From DASVNK01 sp964478815 (GTDB taxonomy: Bacteria; Verrucomicrobiota; Verrucomicrobiia; Limisphaerales; SXQI01): 64,000 nucleotides of DNA. Location: assembly GCA_964478815.1 (NCBI GenBank), contig CAYZKY010000002.1, positions 47,523-111,522 on the forward strand, written 5' to 3'. The position numbers and the translations under genes were made by a program. Below, in pieces: positions 17,487 through 26,008 of the stretch (position 1 is its first letter; each line of letters begins with the position of its first letter). Below the pieces are notes generated by a model, which saw only the letters and a program-made list of their open reading frames with translations, was not told the DNA's origin and made no database searches.

Positions 17487-20400
17487 ATGAACCCAGCCCC
17501 CCGCATCTTCGTCAGCTACAGCCACCGCGGCCAAGGCCCGGCTTGGAAGGCCAAACTCCTCTCCGCCCTCAAAGTCTTCGCCGATCAGCACCTTCTCGAT
17601 TTCTGGGACGACGAACGCATCCGCGCCAGTCAGAACTGGCATCGCGAGATCGCCGCGGCCATGACCTCCGCCGACGCGGCCATCATCCTCCTCACCCCCG
17701 AAGCCCTCACCTCCGACTACATCCTCCAGACCGAACTCCCCTTCCTTCGCCAGCGTTGGGAGGCGGATAAAGACTCTTTCCCCATCTTCCCTGTCATCTG
17801 CGAACCCTGCGACTGGAAAGAAAACCTTCATTCGCGCTGGCTCCACGCCATCCAATCCCCCGCCGGTGCCGAACCCCTCTCCACTTTTCCGGACGCCATT
17901 GCCGGGCGCCACCTCCGCCGCCTCGCCACCACTCTCGCCCAGGAATTCAGCCGCCTCGCCCTCTCGTTCGGAGCCCCGCCTTCAGGCGGTCCCAGCTCCA
18001 CCCGCACCTATCTCGACAAATTCCCCCTCACCCGCGCCCCCGGCCTGCGCGAAGAAAAACTCATCGGCCGCGAACAAGAACTCGCCCTGCTCGATCTCGC
18101 CCTCGCTTCTTCGTTCGGAGTAGTTCCGCCTTCAGGCGGTCCCGCTTCCTCGCCCCTGCGAGGGGAGGGGAGTCCTACCGCCATCGTCTCGCTCGTCGCC
18201 TGGGGCGGCGTCGGCAAAACCATGCTCGTCCAGCACTGGCTCCGCCGCCTCGAACGCCAAGACTGGTTCGGCGCGCGCCGCGTCTACGCCTGGAGCTTCT
18301 ACAGCCAGGGCACCAAGGAAGACCGCCAAGCCTCCGAAGACCTCTTCCTCGCCGAAGCCCTCCAGTGGTTCGGCGTCCAATGCGAGCCCACTTTCTCCCC
18401 TTGGGACAAAGGCCGCCTCCTCGCGGACGCCGCCTCCCGCGAACGCACCCTCCTCATCCTCGACGGCATCGAGCCCCTCCAATACCCGCCCGGCCCCATG
18501 GGCGGCCAGCTCCGCGCCCCCGGCCTCCAGAGCCTCTTGAAACAACTCGCCAGCAAAGCAAATTCATTCGACCATCGTAATTCGACATTCGCCAATTGCC
18601 TCTGCCTCGTCACCACCCGCGAGCCACTCACCGACCTCGCCGATTTCCAGCGCCGCGAAGGATCCCCTTGGGGCAGCGTCCTCCGCATCGATCTCTGCAA
18701 CCTCACCGACGAAGCCGGTGCCGCCCTGCTCCACCACGCCGGTGCCAACCGGGCCGGAGCCGCCGAAATCAAACCCGACGATCACGAACTCCTCGCCGCC
18801 AGCCGCGAAGTCGACGGCCACGCCCTCACCCTCAACCTGCTGGGCCGCTTCCTTGCCCGCGCCCACAGCAGCGACATCCGCCGCCGCGACCTCGTCAAAT
18901 TCGAAGAAGCCGATCGCGCTATCCAAGGCGGCACGACCTTTAAATTGCTCGCCGCCTTTGAGAGCTGGTTTGCTAACGAAGGCGAGATCGAAGCACGTTC
19001 GCTGACCATCATGCGCCTCCTCGGCCTATTCGACCATCCTGCTGATGCTGGCTGCATGACCGAATTGCGAAAGCCTCCTATCATTGCTGGGCTAACTGAC
19101 CCGCTGTTCACACCCAAACGCGATTCAAACAGCGGGCAGATAACCGAGCAGTCGCTCTCTGATAAGGCGTGGAACGACGTGACTCATTTTCTCTCCAATT
19201 TCGGCCTCATTGTGATTCACGCTGACAGTAAGGAAAGCGCATTGTCGCTTGATTGCCATCCGCTGATCCGGGAGCACTTTGCTCTGCGTGTTCGCAACTG
19301 CAACCCAGAAGGCTGGCGTTCTGGCCATCAACGTCTGTATGAATATCTCCGCCAAGCAACAATAGACGAACCAAAGCCGGCACTTGATGACCTAATTCCC
19401 CTTTACCGCGCAATTAAACATGCCTGCAACGCGGGTCGACATGAGGAGGCGCGATTGCAAGTGTTCTGGCACCGAATCCTCCGAATGGAGGAACACTACT
19501 CATGGAGACAACTGGGGGCATGGTCGGAAGACTTGTCTGCGATAGCAACTTTCTTCGAGCGGCCTTGGAGTAAACCTGTGAGGTCTCTTCCAATCTATTC
19601 CAAAGCTCTAGTTCTAGGACAGTGCGGATCCTGCTTGCTCAACTTGGGCCGCCTTCAGGATGCCCTCGCGCCGATGCAAGAAGGCGCTGGGCTTATGTAC
19701 GATCTTGAGAATTGGGAGCAGGCGTCCATCGGCACCGGTAACTTATGCGAACTGCAATTGGCCATTGGAGACCTTGAGGAAGCCAGACGACTTTCAGAAA
19801 TGGCGGTGTCGTTCGCCAAAAGTTCCAGAAACCCGGAACAGTGTATCAACCGATTAGCTGCAGCAGGTTTATACCATACTGAAAGCGGCCGATCTCGCGA
19901 AGCAGAAGACTATTATCAAAAAGCCGAATTGGCGATGGCCGGTATTGGCATGAATCCACCGTGGCTGCTCGGTATTCCTGGGTTCGGATACTGTGATATG
20001 CGACTAGTTAACGTGGAACGTTTAGCGTGGAAAATAGTCTTAGCTGGCGGTATTGAATGTGTTGCGAACTATAGGCCCACTGAACCCACCCGTCGGGAAG
20101 AAGCCGAAAACCATGTGAAGGAACTGCAAAGATCATTGTCGACCTGCCAAGAAGTGGGTCGACGAGCGCAGCATTCACTGCGCCTGCTTCAAGGGGGAGC
20201 GGGTCATGCGGATGACGCGTTTGATAATCTCACGCTTGCGCGCGTTTGCTTTTATGAAGCCGCCCTCGAAGCGTCCAGGTCGAGAAACTTTCTTTGGCGA
20301 GTTCTGAAGCTCTTTACTTCACCAAATCCACACCCGGTGAGGATCAGCCAAAGATTGGCACGTGCCCGTTCGCATAGTTTACTAGCCTTGGATCATTTCC

Positions 20401-20714
20401 GCCGCGCAAGTCAACTCCACCAAATTCCTCGAGGGCTTCTTACCCGCGCATGGCTGTGTCGCGTGAGTTCTGATGGCGCTGGTGCCCAAGCCGACTTGGA
20501 CGAGGCGTGGGACATTGCCGAGCGCGGCCCAATGCGGCTGCACATGGCCGACATCCACCTCCACCGTGCCCGCCTCTTCTTCCGCGAGAAACAGTACCCG
20601 TGGCAATCTCCGCAAGCCGACCTCGCCGCCGCCGAGCAACTCATTAACGAGTGCGGCTACCATCGCCGCGACCAGGAACTCGCCGACGCCAAGCGCGCCA
20701 TCCTCGGCCCGTAA
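17487..20714 (+). CDS. TIR-STAND (TIR, NB-ARC-like NTPase, TPR-like) protein, probable anti-phage immune effector
   Basis: About 1075 residues from the ATG at 17487, preceded by AAGGA; the much longer upstream frame is repeat DNA. Residues 5-135 form a TIR domain (IFVSYSH, WDDERI, then WHREI with a candidate catalytic Glu54, and IILLTP). Residues about 190-520 form a STAND NTPase with P-loop WGGVGKTMLV (about 239-246) and LLILDGIEP as Walker B. The rest is helical TPR-like sensor. Such proteins oligomerise on a phage trigger and the TIR typically consumes NAD+. Two REP-like palindromes are embedded in the linker. The middle third (about 18950-20480) has lower GC than either end. A diverged copy of the last 30 codons lies at 21448-21541. 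Confidence 0.88.
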   Translation: MNPAPRIFVSYSHRGQGPAWKAKLLSALKVFADQHLLDFWDDERIRASQNWHREIAAAMTSADAAIILLTPEALTSDYILQTELPFLRQRWEADKDSFPIFPVICEPCDWKENLHSRWLHAIQSPAGAEPLSTFPDAIAGRHLRRLATTLAQEFSRLALSFGAPPSGGPSSTRTYLDKFPLTRAPGLREEKLIGREQELALLDLALASSFGVVPPSGGPASSPLRGEGSPTAIVSLVAWGGVGKTMLVQHWLRRLERQDWFGARRVYAWSFYSQGTKEDRQASEDLFLAEALQWFGVQCEPTFSPWDKGRLLADAASRERTLLILDGIEPLQYPPGPMGGQLRAPGLQSLLKQLASKANSFDHRNSTFANCLCLVTTREPLTDLADFQRREGSPWGSVLRIDLCNLTDEAGAALLHHAGANRAGAAEIKPDDHELLAASREVDGHALTLNLLGRFLARAHSSDIRRRDLVKFEEADRAIQGGTTFKLLAAFESWFANEGEIEARSLTIMRLLGLFDHPADAGCMTELRKPPIIAGLTDPLFTPKRDSNSGQITEQSLSDKAWNDVTHFLSNFGLIVIHADSKESALSLDCHPLIREHFALRVRNCNPEGWRSGHQRLYEYLRQATIDEPKPALDDLIPLYRAIKHACNAGRHEEARLQVFWHRILRMEEHYSWRQLGAWSEDLSAIATFFERPWSKPVRSLPIYSKALVLGQCGSCLLNLGRLQDALAPMQEGAGLMYDLENWEQASIGTGNLCELQLAIGDLEEARRLSEMAVSFAKSSRNPEQCINRLAAAGLYHTESGRSREAEDYYQKAELAMAGIGMNPPWLLGIPGFGYCDMRLVNVERLAWKIVLAGGIECVANYRPTEPTRREEAENHVKELQRSLSTCQEVGRRAQHSLRLLQGGAGHADDAFDNLTLARVCFYEAALEASRSRNFLWRVLKLFTSPNPHPVRISQRLARARSHSLLALDHFRRASQLHQIPRGLLTRAWLCRVSSDGAGAQADLDEAWDIAERGPMRLHMADIHLHRARLFFREKQYPWQSPQADLAAAEQLINECGYHRRDQELADAKRAILGP
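17965..17993 (+). repeat. Intragenic REP-like palindrome, copy 1
   Basis: TTCGGAG then CCGCCTTCAGGCGG (core 17976-17989) then TCCC. It is read in frame inside the STAND gene as part of FGAPPSGGP. Confidence 0.75.
18111..18143 (+). repeat. Intragenic REP-like palindrome, copy 2
   Basis: Same TTCGGAG and CCGCCTTCAGGCGG blocks (core 18126-18139), here spaced three bases wider and read as FGVVPPSGGP. Both copies keep the frame and sit in the linker before the P-loop. Confidence 0.75.
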
Positions 20715-20831
20715 CCGGCCAACCTCATCCGGTCTCCCGCCGAGTGACGAGCCCGCCTCTTGGTGCCCGCCCTGGCGATTCGGCCTTGCGCTCGAGGCCA
20801 ACGCGGCTACTCTGCCTCAATCAATCACCTT

Positions 20832-21281
20832 ATGAAACTCGACCGCCATTGGCTCTGGATTGCCCTCTGTCTCGCCGCGCCGCTGGCCTTTCTGGGATGC
20901 CGCGCTTGGACCCAGCCGCGCCCCGATCCGACGGCTTCCTGGGTGACTCTGCCCGACTACGACCCCTCGGCCCCCTTCCAGCGCGCCGATCTCTCCTGTG
21001 GCGAACAACAGATGATCTACTCCAACGCTTTCCCGCGCCCGTTGCTGCTCGAGTACCGCTTCACCAACGACTGCGAATTCAAGGCGTCCTGGTGGCTCGC
21101 GAAGTACGTCGACGGGTCGCCCGTGTCCACCATGCCCTGGCAGCGGGTGCCGGGCGACAGCTCAAAGGCGGGAGAACTCGAAATGCCCCCGCGCGCCCTC
21201 CTCATGTTCCTCTGCTCCGAGGTCAATACCGTCCGGCAAGACGGCTGCGTGGTCGAGTTCAAGCCCAAAGCCACCCGCTAG
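20832..21281 (+). CDS. Small putative lipoprotein of unknown function
   Basis: 149 residues from the ATG at 20832; an earlier in-frame start at 20760 is not preferred because the signal peptide begins at MKLDRHW. A hydrophobic stretch ends in the lipobox AFLGC, so the mature protein should start at the Cys and be membrane-anchored. The remainder has four cysteines and no recognisable motif. It lies 118 bp after the STAND gene and ends exactly at the CTAG that flanks a 162-bp MITE; its TAG stop is part of that CTAG. A relic of the STAND 3' end follows the MITE. Confidence 0.75.
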   Translation: MKLDRHWLWIALCLAAPLAFLGCRAWTQPRPDPTASWVTLPDYDPSAPFQRADLSCGEQQMIYSNAFPRPLLLEYRFTNDCEFKASWWLAKYVDGSPVSTMPWQRVPGDSSKAGELEMPPRALLMFLCSEVNTVRQDGCVVEFKPKATR

Positions 21282-21443
21282 GAGTCTGTTGAAAAACTAC
21301 GACCATCCATTTTGCGGCGGGGCCGGCGCGCTGGCTTCGTTAGCCCTCCCTTACAGATCCCGAAGGATATGCTCGGTCGGCCTGCCTCGCCATCGCACCG
21401 ACCGCGCTCGCAAACTGGATGGCCGCAGTTTTTCAACAGACTC
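21282..21443. mobile_element. 162-bp MITE, copy 1, flanked by CTAG
   Basis: Terminal inverted repeats GAGTCTGTTGAAAAACT and its complement bound a 162-bp element with no coding capacity. CTAG directly repeated on both sides (21278-21281 and 21444-21447) looks like a target-site duplication. A homologous element of the same length lies at 58397-58558. The ends and target resemble IS5-family elements, but no transposase is present in the window. Confidence 0.85.
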
Positions 21444-21447
21444 CTAG

Positions 21448-21541
21448 CCCCGCTGCCTCGGCGCAACTCATCGACGACCGCGACTACCACCGCCGCGACC
21501 AGCAATTCGCCGACGCCAAGCGTGCTATTCTCGGTGTGTAG
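21448..21541 (+). pseudogene. 3'-end relic of a TIR-STAND gene
   Basis: The frame reads QLIDDRDYHRRDQQFADAK and ends ILGV-stop. It matches the last 30 codons of the STAND gene (QLINECGYHRRDQELADAK...ILGP-stop) at most bases. No upstream part of the gene is present: the relic begins right at the MITE flank. Before the MITE inserted it would have followed directly on the lipoprotein stop codon. Confidence 0.85.
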
Positions 21542-21619
21542 CCCGGGCGAGCCCAGCCGGCCGCAGGATTTGCTTCCTGGCGTCACCGCAAAGAATTTGA
21601 GATTGGGCGGGCTCGCGCT

Positions 21620-23155
21620 ATGCTGCTGGGCAAGGTGTCCGCGATGGAGTCCGACAATGCGTTCTTCCTGGAAAACGCGTCCTGGCCCGTTTTGCTCGTT
21701 AATCTCTCGGGCCAGATTCGCGGCCTGAGCCGCGGGGCGGCGCGCGCGTTCGGCCCGTCCGTCGCGGCCGGCCAGACTCTCGCCGAAACCATCTGGAGCC
21801 CCGAGAACGACCGCACCCCGGAAGAATTTCTGAGCGATTGGGGGACGCTGCCCGACGATGGCGTGCCGCTCCGCTTGCGCGGGCGGGACAAGGCCGTTCA
21901 TACCTTTCGCACACATCTTTGCCCGATCGAGCATGAGGGCGCGGGCTGGCTGCTCCTCCAGTTTTTCGAAGTTCCCGCCCCGCCGCCGGCTCCGGTTCGG
22001 GCGCCCGCCGCTGATTCCACATCGGCCGCGAACCAGAAGCTGGCCGTCGCGCTGCATCTCATTCGCACGGTCACGCTCGATCTGAACAACGCCCTCACCA
22101 GCCTGCTCGGCCACGCTTCGCTGCTCCTCGCGCAAGCCGGGCCGCAGGATTCCCAGCGCGCCTCGCTGCTCGAGATCGAAAAATCCGCCCGCCGCGCCGC
22201 CGAATCCGCGCAAGATCTGGCGCAGTTCGGCCGCGCCGAGAAGGAGGATCGCGCGCCGCGGCCGGGAAACCTCAACGACGTGCTCCGCCGCACGGTCGAA
22301 TCGCTGGAAAAGGCCCATCCCCAGGCCGCGGCCTGGGAACTCGATCTGGAACCGCGCCCTCTGGCGGTCCTTTGCGACGAGGCGAAGATCGAGCAAGTCC
22401 TCGTCAAGGTGTTCGAAAACTCCCTCGAAGCGTTCGAGCGGCCCGGCCGCATCCGCGTCCTCGCCCGGAATGTCCAGATCGGCCCGGCGCAGATTCCATC
22501 CGGCCCACGCCTCGCTCCGGGCGCTTACTATCGGGTCGAAATCGCCGATGACGGCCCCGGCATTCCGGCGCATCTCCTGCCGCGCCTGTTCCAGCCCTTC
22601 TTCACGACCAGGAAGGATTCCGGCCATCGCGGCCTGGGCTTGGTCCTGGCTTACGGGATCGTCACGACGCTGGGCGGTTCGATCTCCGTTTTCAGCGAGG
22701 AAGGGCGCGGCACCACGGTGGACATCCACTTTCCCGCCCAGCCCCGGGCCATTCCGGATCCTGCCGCGGGCGCGGGCGACTTGCGCGGCAGCCAGACCAT
22801 CCTGATGGTGGATGACGAGGAAGCGATCCTCGGCATGGCGGATGCCGCCCTGCCGGCCTTCGGTTACCGTGTCTTTACGGCCTCTTCCGGCCAGAAAGCA
22901 CTTGAAATTTTCGAGGAAAAGAGGCATGAAATTGACGTTGTCGTCACGGACCTCGTCATGCCGCTTATGAGCGGAAGGGACTTGGTCGAGCGCCTGCGCA
23001 GAATGTCGCCGGGGGTGCGAGTGATCTGCGCCAGCGGTATCGTCCGTCCGACCGTGAGCGAAGAGCATCACCATCTCAGGAAACCGTATTCCTGCCAGGA
23101 ACTCGTCCGAAAGATCAAGGAGGTCCTGGCCGGCGAATCCACGGCGGGGTCATAA
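21620..23155 (+). CDS. Hybrid histidine-kinase-like protein lacking the usual phospho-acceptor His
   Basis: 511 residues; a second ATG at 21644 is an alternative start. No membrane segment, so cytoplasmic. A PAS-like domain (about 10-110) and a Pro/Ala linker are followed by a dimerisation helix in which the canonical HD(F/L)NN is TLDLNNALTSLLGH, with Leu at the His position. The ATPase domain is intact (VFENSLEAF, ADDGPGIP, GHRGLGLVLAYG). A receiver follows with LMVDDEE, VVTDLVMP and LRKPY. It may signal through its receiver, or use a different acceptor. Neighbours downstream are a LysR regulator and the ammonium genes, but no functional tie is shown. Confidence 0.85.
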   Translation: MLLGKVSAMESDNAFFLENASWPVLLVNLSGQIRGLSRGAARAFGPSVAAGQTLAETIWSPENDRTPEEFLSDWGTLPDDGVPLRLRGRDKAVHTFRTHLCPIEHEGAGWLLLQFFEVPAPPPAPVRAPAADSTSAANQKLAVALHLIRTVTLDLNNALTSLLGHASLLLAQAGPQDSQRASLLEIEKSARRAAESAQDLAQFGRAEKEDRAPRPGNLNDVLRRTVESLEKAHPQAAAWELDLEPRPLAVLCDEAKIEQVLVKVFENSLEAFERPGRIRVLARNVQIGPAQIPSGPRLAPGAYYRVEIADDGPGIPAHLLPRLFQPFFTTRKDSGHRGLGLVLAYGIVTTLGGSISVFSEEGRGTTVDIHFPAQPRAIPDPAAGAGDLRGSQTILMVDDEEAILGMADAALPAFGYRVFTASSGQKALEIFEEKRHEIDVVVTDLVMPLMSGRDLVERLRRMSPGVRVICASGIVRPTVSEEHHHLRKPYSCQELVRKIKEVLAGESTAGS

Positions 23156-23219
23156 CCGCTTGCCCGGTGGGGACCCGGGCCGTGGCCGCCTCGACCATGC
23201 GCTGTAACTCGAATATCGA

Positions 23220-24110
23220 ATGCAAATCGAAAGCCTTAAAGTGTTTTGCGATCTGGCCGAAACGGAAAGCTTCACGAAAGCCGCCCAGATCAACCAGGTC
23301 ACCCAATCCGCCGTCAGCCAGCAAGTCAGCACCCTCGAACGCAACTTCAAGGCTCTCCTCATCGAACGCAGCAAAAAGAAATTCCGCCTCACCCGCGAAG
23401 GCCAGATTCTTTACGATTTCGCCAAACAGATTATCGATCTGGGAGACACCCTGCAAAGCAAGCTGCAGGAAGTGCGCGACGTCGTCTCCGGCACCATCCG
23501 GGTGGCCACGATTTACAGCATCGGGCTCCATGATCTGCCGCCCTACATCAAGCGGTTCATGAAGAGCTACCCGGCGGTGAACGTCCATGTCGAGTACCGC
23601 CGCTCGAACCAGGTCTACGACGACATCGTCGGCAACGCCGACGACCTCGGGCTGGTGGCGTACCCCGTCAAGGACTCGAAGATTGAAATCGTGCCCTTGC
23701 GCAAGGACAAGCTGGTGCTCATCTGCCACCCGAAACATCCGCTGGCCAAGGAATCGAACGTTCCGCTCGCGCAGGTGGCCGGTCAGAAATTTGTCGCGTT
23801 CGAGCCCGATATCCCCACCCGCAAAGCCATCGACAAGATGCTCAAGGACGCCGGGGTGGAGGTCGAAACCGTCATGGAGTTCGACAATATCGAGACGGTG
23901 AAGCGCGCGGTCGAAATCGATGCCGGCCTCTCCATCGTGCCCGCGAGCACCGTGACTCAGGAAGTCGCCAAGCATTCTCTGGCCCAGGTCGAAGTCGAAG
24001 GCGGCTCCCTGTTTCGCCAATTGGCCGTCATTCACAAAAAGAACAAGGTGCTCTCCCCGGCGATGAAGCAATTCATCACCCTGCTCAAAACGGAGCCGGG
24101 CAAAGGTTAG
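23220..24110 (+). CDS. LysR-type transcriptional regulator
   Basis: 296 residues. The N-terminal winged helix-turn-helix has the usual LysR pattern: FCDLAETESFTKAAQ, then TQSAVSQQVSTLE and the wing RSKKKFRLT. Residues about 90-290 form the periplasmic-binding-like effector domain. The gene lies 11 bp ahead of the likely amtB frame in the same direction, so it may regulate or be co-transcribed with ammonium transport. Effector not deducible. Confidence 0.92.
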   Translation: MQIESLKVFCDLAETESFTKAAQINQVTQSAVSQQVSTLERNFKALLIERSKKKFRLTREGQILYDFAKQIIDLGDTLQSKLQEVRDVVSGTIRVATIYSIGLHDLPPYIKRFMKSYPAVNVHVEYRRSNQVYDDIVGNADDLGLVAYPVKDSKIEIVPLRKDKLVLICHPKHPLAKESNVPLAQVAGQKFVAFEPDIPTRKAIDKMLKDAGVEVETVMEFDNIETVKRAVEIDAGLSIVPASTVTQEVAKHSLAQVEVEGGSLFRQLAVIHKKNKVLSPAMKQFITLLKTEPGKG

Positions 24111-24121
24111 ACCGGTTCGAC

Positions 24122-25651
24122 TTGGACACTTCGGCCGCGACGCTCACTGGCGCCGCGGACTTTTCGAACGGCGGTCGTCCGTTCGAAGAGGCATTGACAA
24201 GGCGCACGGGATTTGACACCCCTAAGCGCAATTTGAAACCCACGCGCTACCTATTGGCTCGTTTGGCCTGCCTGGCCCTCTGGCTTTTCCTGGCCGCGAT
24301 GGACCATGGATCGACCCGGGCTGCCACTGTCGAAGAACGCCTCGCCGTGCTCGAAGCCGGTCTCACGCCGCCCGCCCCGGCTTCTGCCGTCAACCCAGGC
24401 GACAATGCCTGGCTGCTCGCCAGCTCGGCCCTCGTGCTGATGATGACGGCTCCGGGGTTAATTCTCTTTTACGGGGGCTTGGTCCGGAACAAGAACGTGC
24501 TGGCCACCATGATGCACAGCCTGGTGCTCATGGCGGTCGTCTCGATCATCTGGGTGGTCTACGGATACAGCCTGGCCTTCGGCGAAGGCAACCAGTTCAT
24601 GGGGGGGCTCCAATACTTCCTGTTGGGCGGAGTCGGCCTCGAGCCCAACGCGGATTACGCCGCCACCATCCCGCACCAGACCTTCATGCTCTTCCAGATG
24701 ATGTTTGCCATCATCACCCCGGCCCTCATCAGCGGCGCCGTGGCGGAGCGGATGAAATTCAGTGCCTACCTCCTTTTCATGATTCTGTGGGTGACGGTGG
24801 TCTATCTCCCGCTCGCCCACATGATCTGGGGCAAGGGCGGCTTCTTTAACTGGGCGCTGGGCGGAAAGATCCCCGTGCTCGATTTCGCGGGTGGGACGGT
24901 GGTGCATATCAGTTCGGGAACCTCGGCGCTGGTCTGCGCGTATTTCCTGGGCAAACGCTCCGGCTATCCCCAGCAACCGATGGTGCCGCACAATGTAGTC
25001 CTGAGTCTGATCGGGACGGGCCTGCTTTGGGTGGGTTGGTTCGGCTTCAATGCGGGCAGTGCCCTCAATGCCGGTGGCCTCGCCACCAGCGCCTTCGCGG
25101 CCACTCACTTTTCCGCGGCCGCCGCGGCTGTGACCTGGCTCGGCACCGAATGGCTCCTCAAGGGCAAGCCGAGCGTCCTGGGCGCCGCCTCCGGAATGGT
25201 GGCCGGCCTGGCGACGATCACTCCGGCTTCCGGGTTCGTCACCATTCCTTCGGCGATCCTCATCGGCGGCGTGGGAGGGGTGGCCTGTTACTTCGCAGTG
25301 AGCAAGCTGAAGCAGAAGCTCGGCTACGACGATTCGCTCGATGTTTTCGGCGTGCATGGCGTCGGCAGCACCATCGGGATGTTGCTGTTGGGATGGTTTG
25401 CCAGCCCGGCCGTGAACCCCGCCATCGGCGCCACGTTCCAATCCGCCGGGCAGGTCGTCTCCCTCGCGGGCGGCCCGGCTCAGTTCATCAACCAGGCCAT
25501 CGGCGTCGTGGTCACGATGGGCCTCTCCGCCATCGCCACCCTCGTGATCCTGCTCATCGTCAAGGTCGTCGTCGGCCTGCGCGTGACGGACGAAGAGGAA
25601 TTCGTCGGCCTCGACGTCAGCCAGCATGGCGAACGGGCCTACAACGATTAA
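24122..25651 (+). CDS. amtB: Ammonium transporter (Amt family)
   Basis: Up to 509 residues. The start is uncertain: the frame opens with TTG at 24122, and a later TTG (for example 24232) just before the signal-like LLARLACLALWLFL is equally possible; the first in-frame ATG is inside that signal. Eleven membrane helices follow, with DNAWLLASSALVLMMT, GGLVRNKN, the paired His region (FGVHGVGSTIG) and the twin His-containing GTVVHISSG block of the conduction pore. It imports ammonium across the inner membrane. glnK follows 12 bp downstream, the classic amtB-glnK arrangement in reversed order to Escherichia coli. Confidence 0.95.
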   Translation: MDTSAATLTGAADFSNGGRPFEEALTRRTGFDTPKRNLKPTRYLLARLACLALWLFLAAMDHGSTRAATVEERLAVLEAGLTPPAPASAVNPGDNAWLLASSALVLMMTAPGLILFYGGLVRNKNVLATMMHSLVLMAVVSIIWVVYGYSLAFGEGNQFMGGLQYFLLGGVGLEPNADYAATIPHQTFMLFQMMFAIITPALISGAVAERMKFSAYLLFMILWVTVVYLPLAHMIWGKGGFFNWALGGKIPVLDFAGGTVVHISSGTSALVCAYFLGKRSGYPQQPMVPHNVVLSLIGTGLLWVGWFGFNAGSALNAGGLATSAFAATHFSAAAAAVTWLGTEWLLKGKPSVLGAASGMVAGLATITPASGFVTIPSAILIGGVGGVACYFAVSKLKQKLGYDDSLDVFGVHGVGSTIGMLLLGWFASPAVNPAIGATFQSAGQVVSLAGGPAQFINQAIGVVVTMGLSAIATLVILLIVKVVVGLRVTDEEEFVGLDVSQHGERAYND

Positions 25652-25663
25652 GCTGCACCGGAT

Positions 25664-26002
25664 ATGAAAAAGATCGAAGCGATCGTCAAACCCTTCAAGC
25701 TCCAGGACGTCAAAGAAGCCCTCCACGATGTCGGCATCCAGGGCATGACCGTTTCCGAAGTCAAAGGCTTCGGCCGGCAAAAGGGCCACACCGAAATCTA
25801 TCGGGGGAGCGAATACACCGTCGACTTCATGCCCAAGGTGAAGATCGAGGTCGTGGTGGCCGACGGCCAGGTCGAGACGGCCATCAAGGAAATCATCAAA
25901 GCCGCCAAGACCGGCAAGATCGGCGACGGCAAGATTTTCGTCACCGCCGTGAGCGAAGCCATCCGCATTCGCACCGACGAACGCGGCGACGAGGCCGTCT
26001 AA
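25664..26002 (+). CDS. glnK: Nitrogen regulatory protein P-II
   Basis: 112 residues, the standard P-II length. The T-loop has the uridylylation Tyr51 in RGSEYTVDF, the B-loop is TGKIGDGKIF and the C-loop has IRIRTDERG. P-II proteins bind ATP, ADP and 2-oxoglutarate and plug the AmtB pore when nitrogen is sufficient. It directly follows amtB, which favours GlnK over GlnB. Confidence 0.95.
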   Translation: MKKIEAIVKPFKLQDVKEALHDVGIQGMTVSEVKGFGRQKGHTEIYRGSEYTVDFMPKVKIEVVVADGQVETAIKEIIKAAKTGKIGDGKIFVTAVSEAIRIRTDERGDEAV

Positions 26003-26008
26003 GCGCCC

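Noticed and set aside
20714..21620. Integrase-bearing genomic island at the STAND locus
   Set aside because: No tyrosine or serine recombinase, and no identical att-like direct repeat was found; the duplicated 3' end is diverged.
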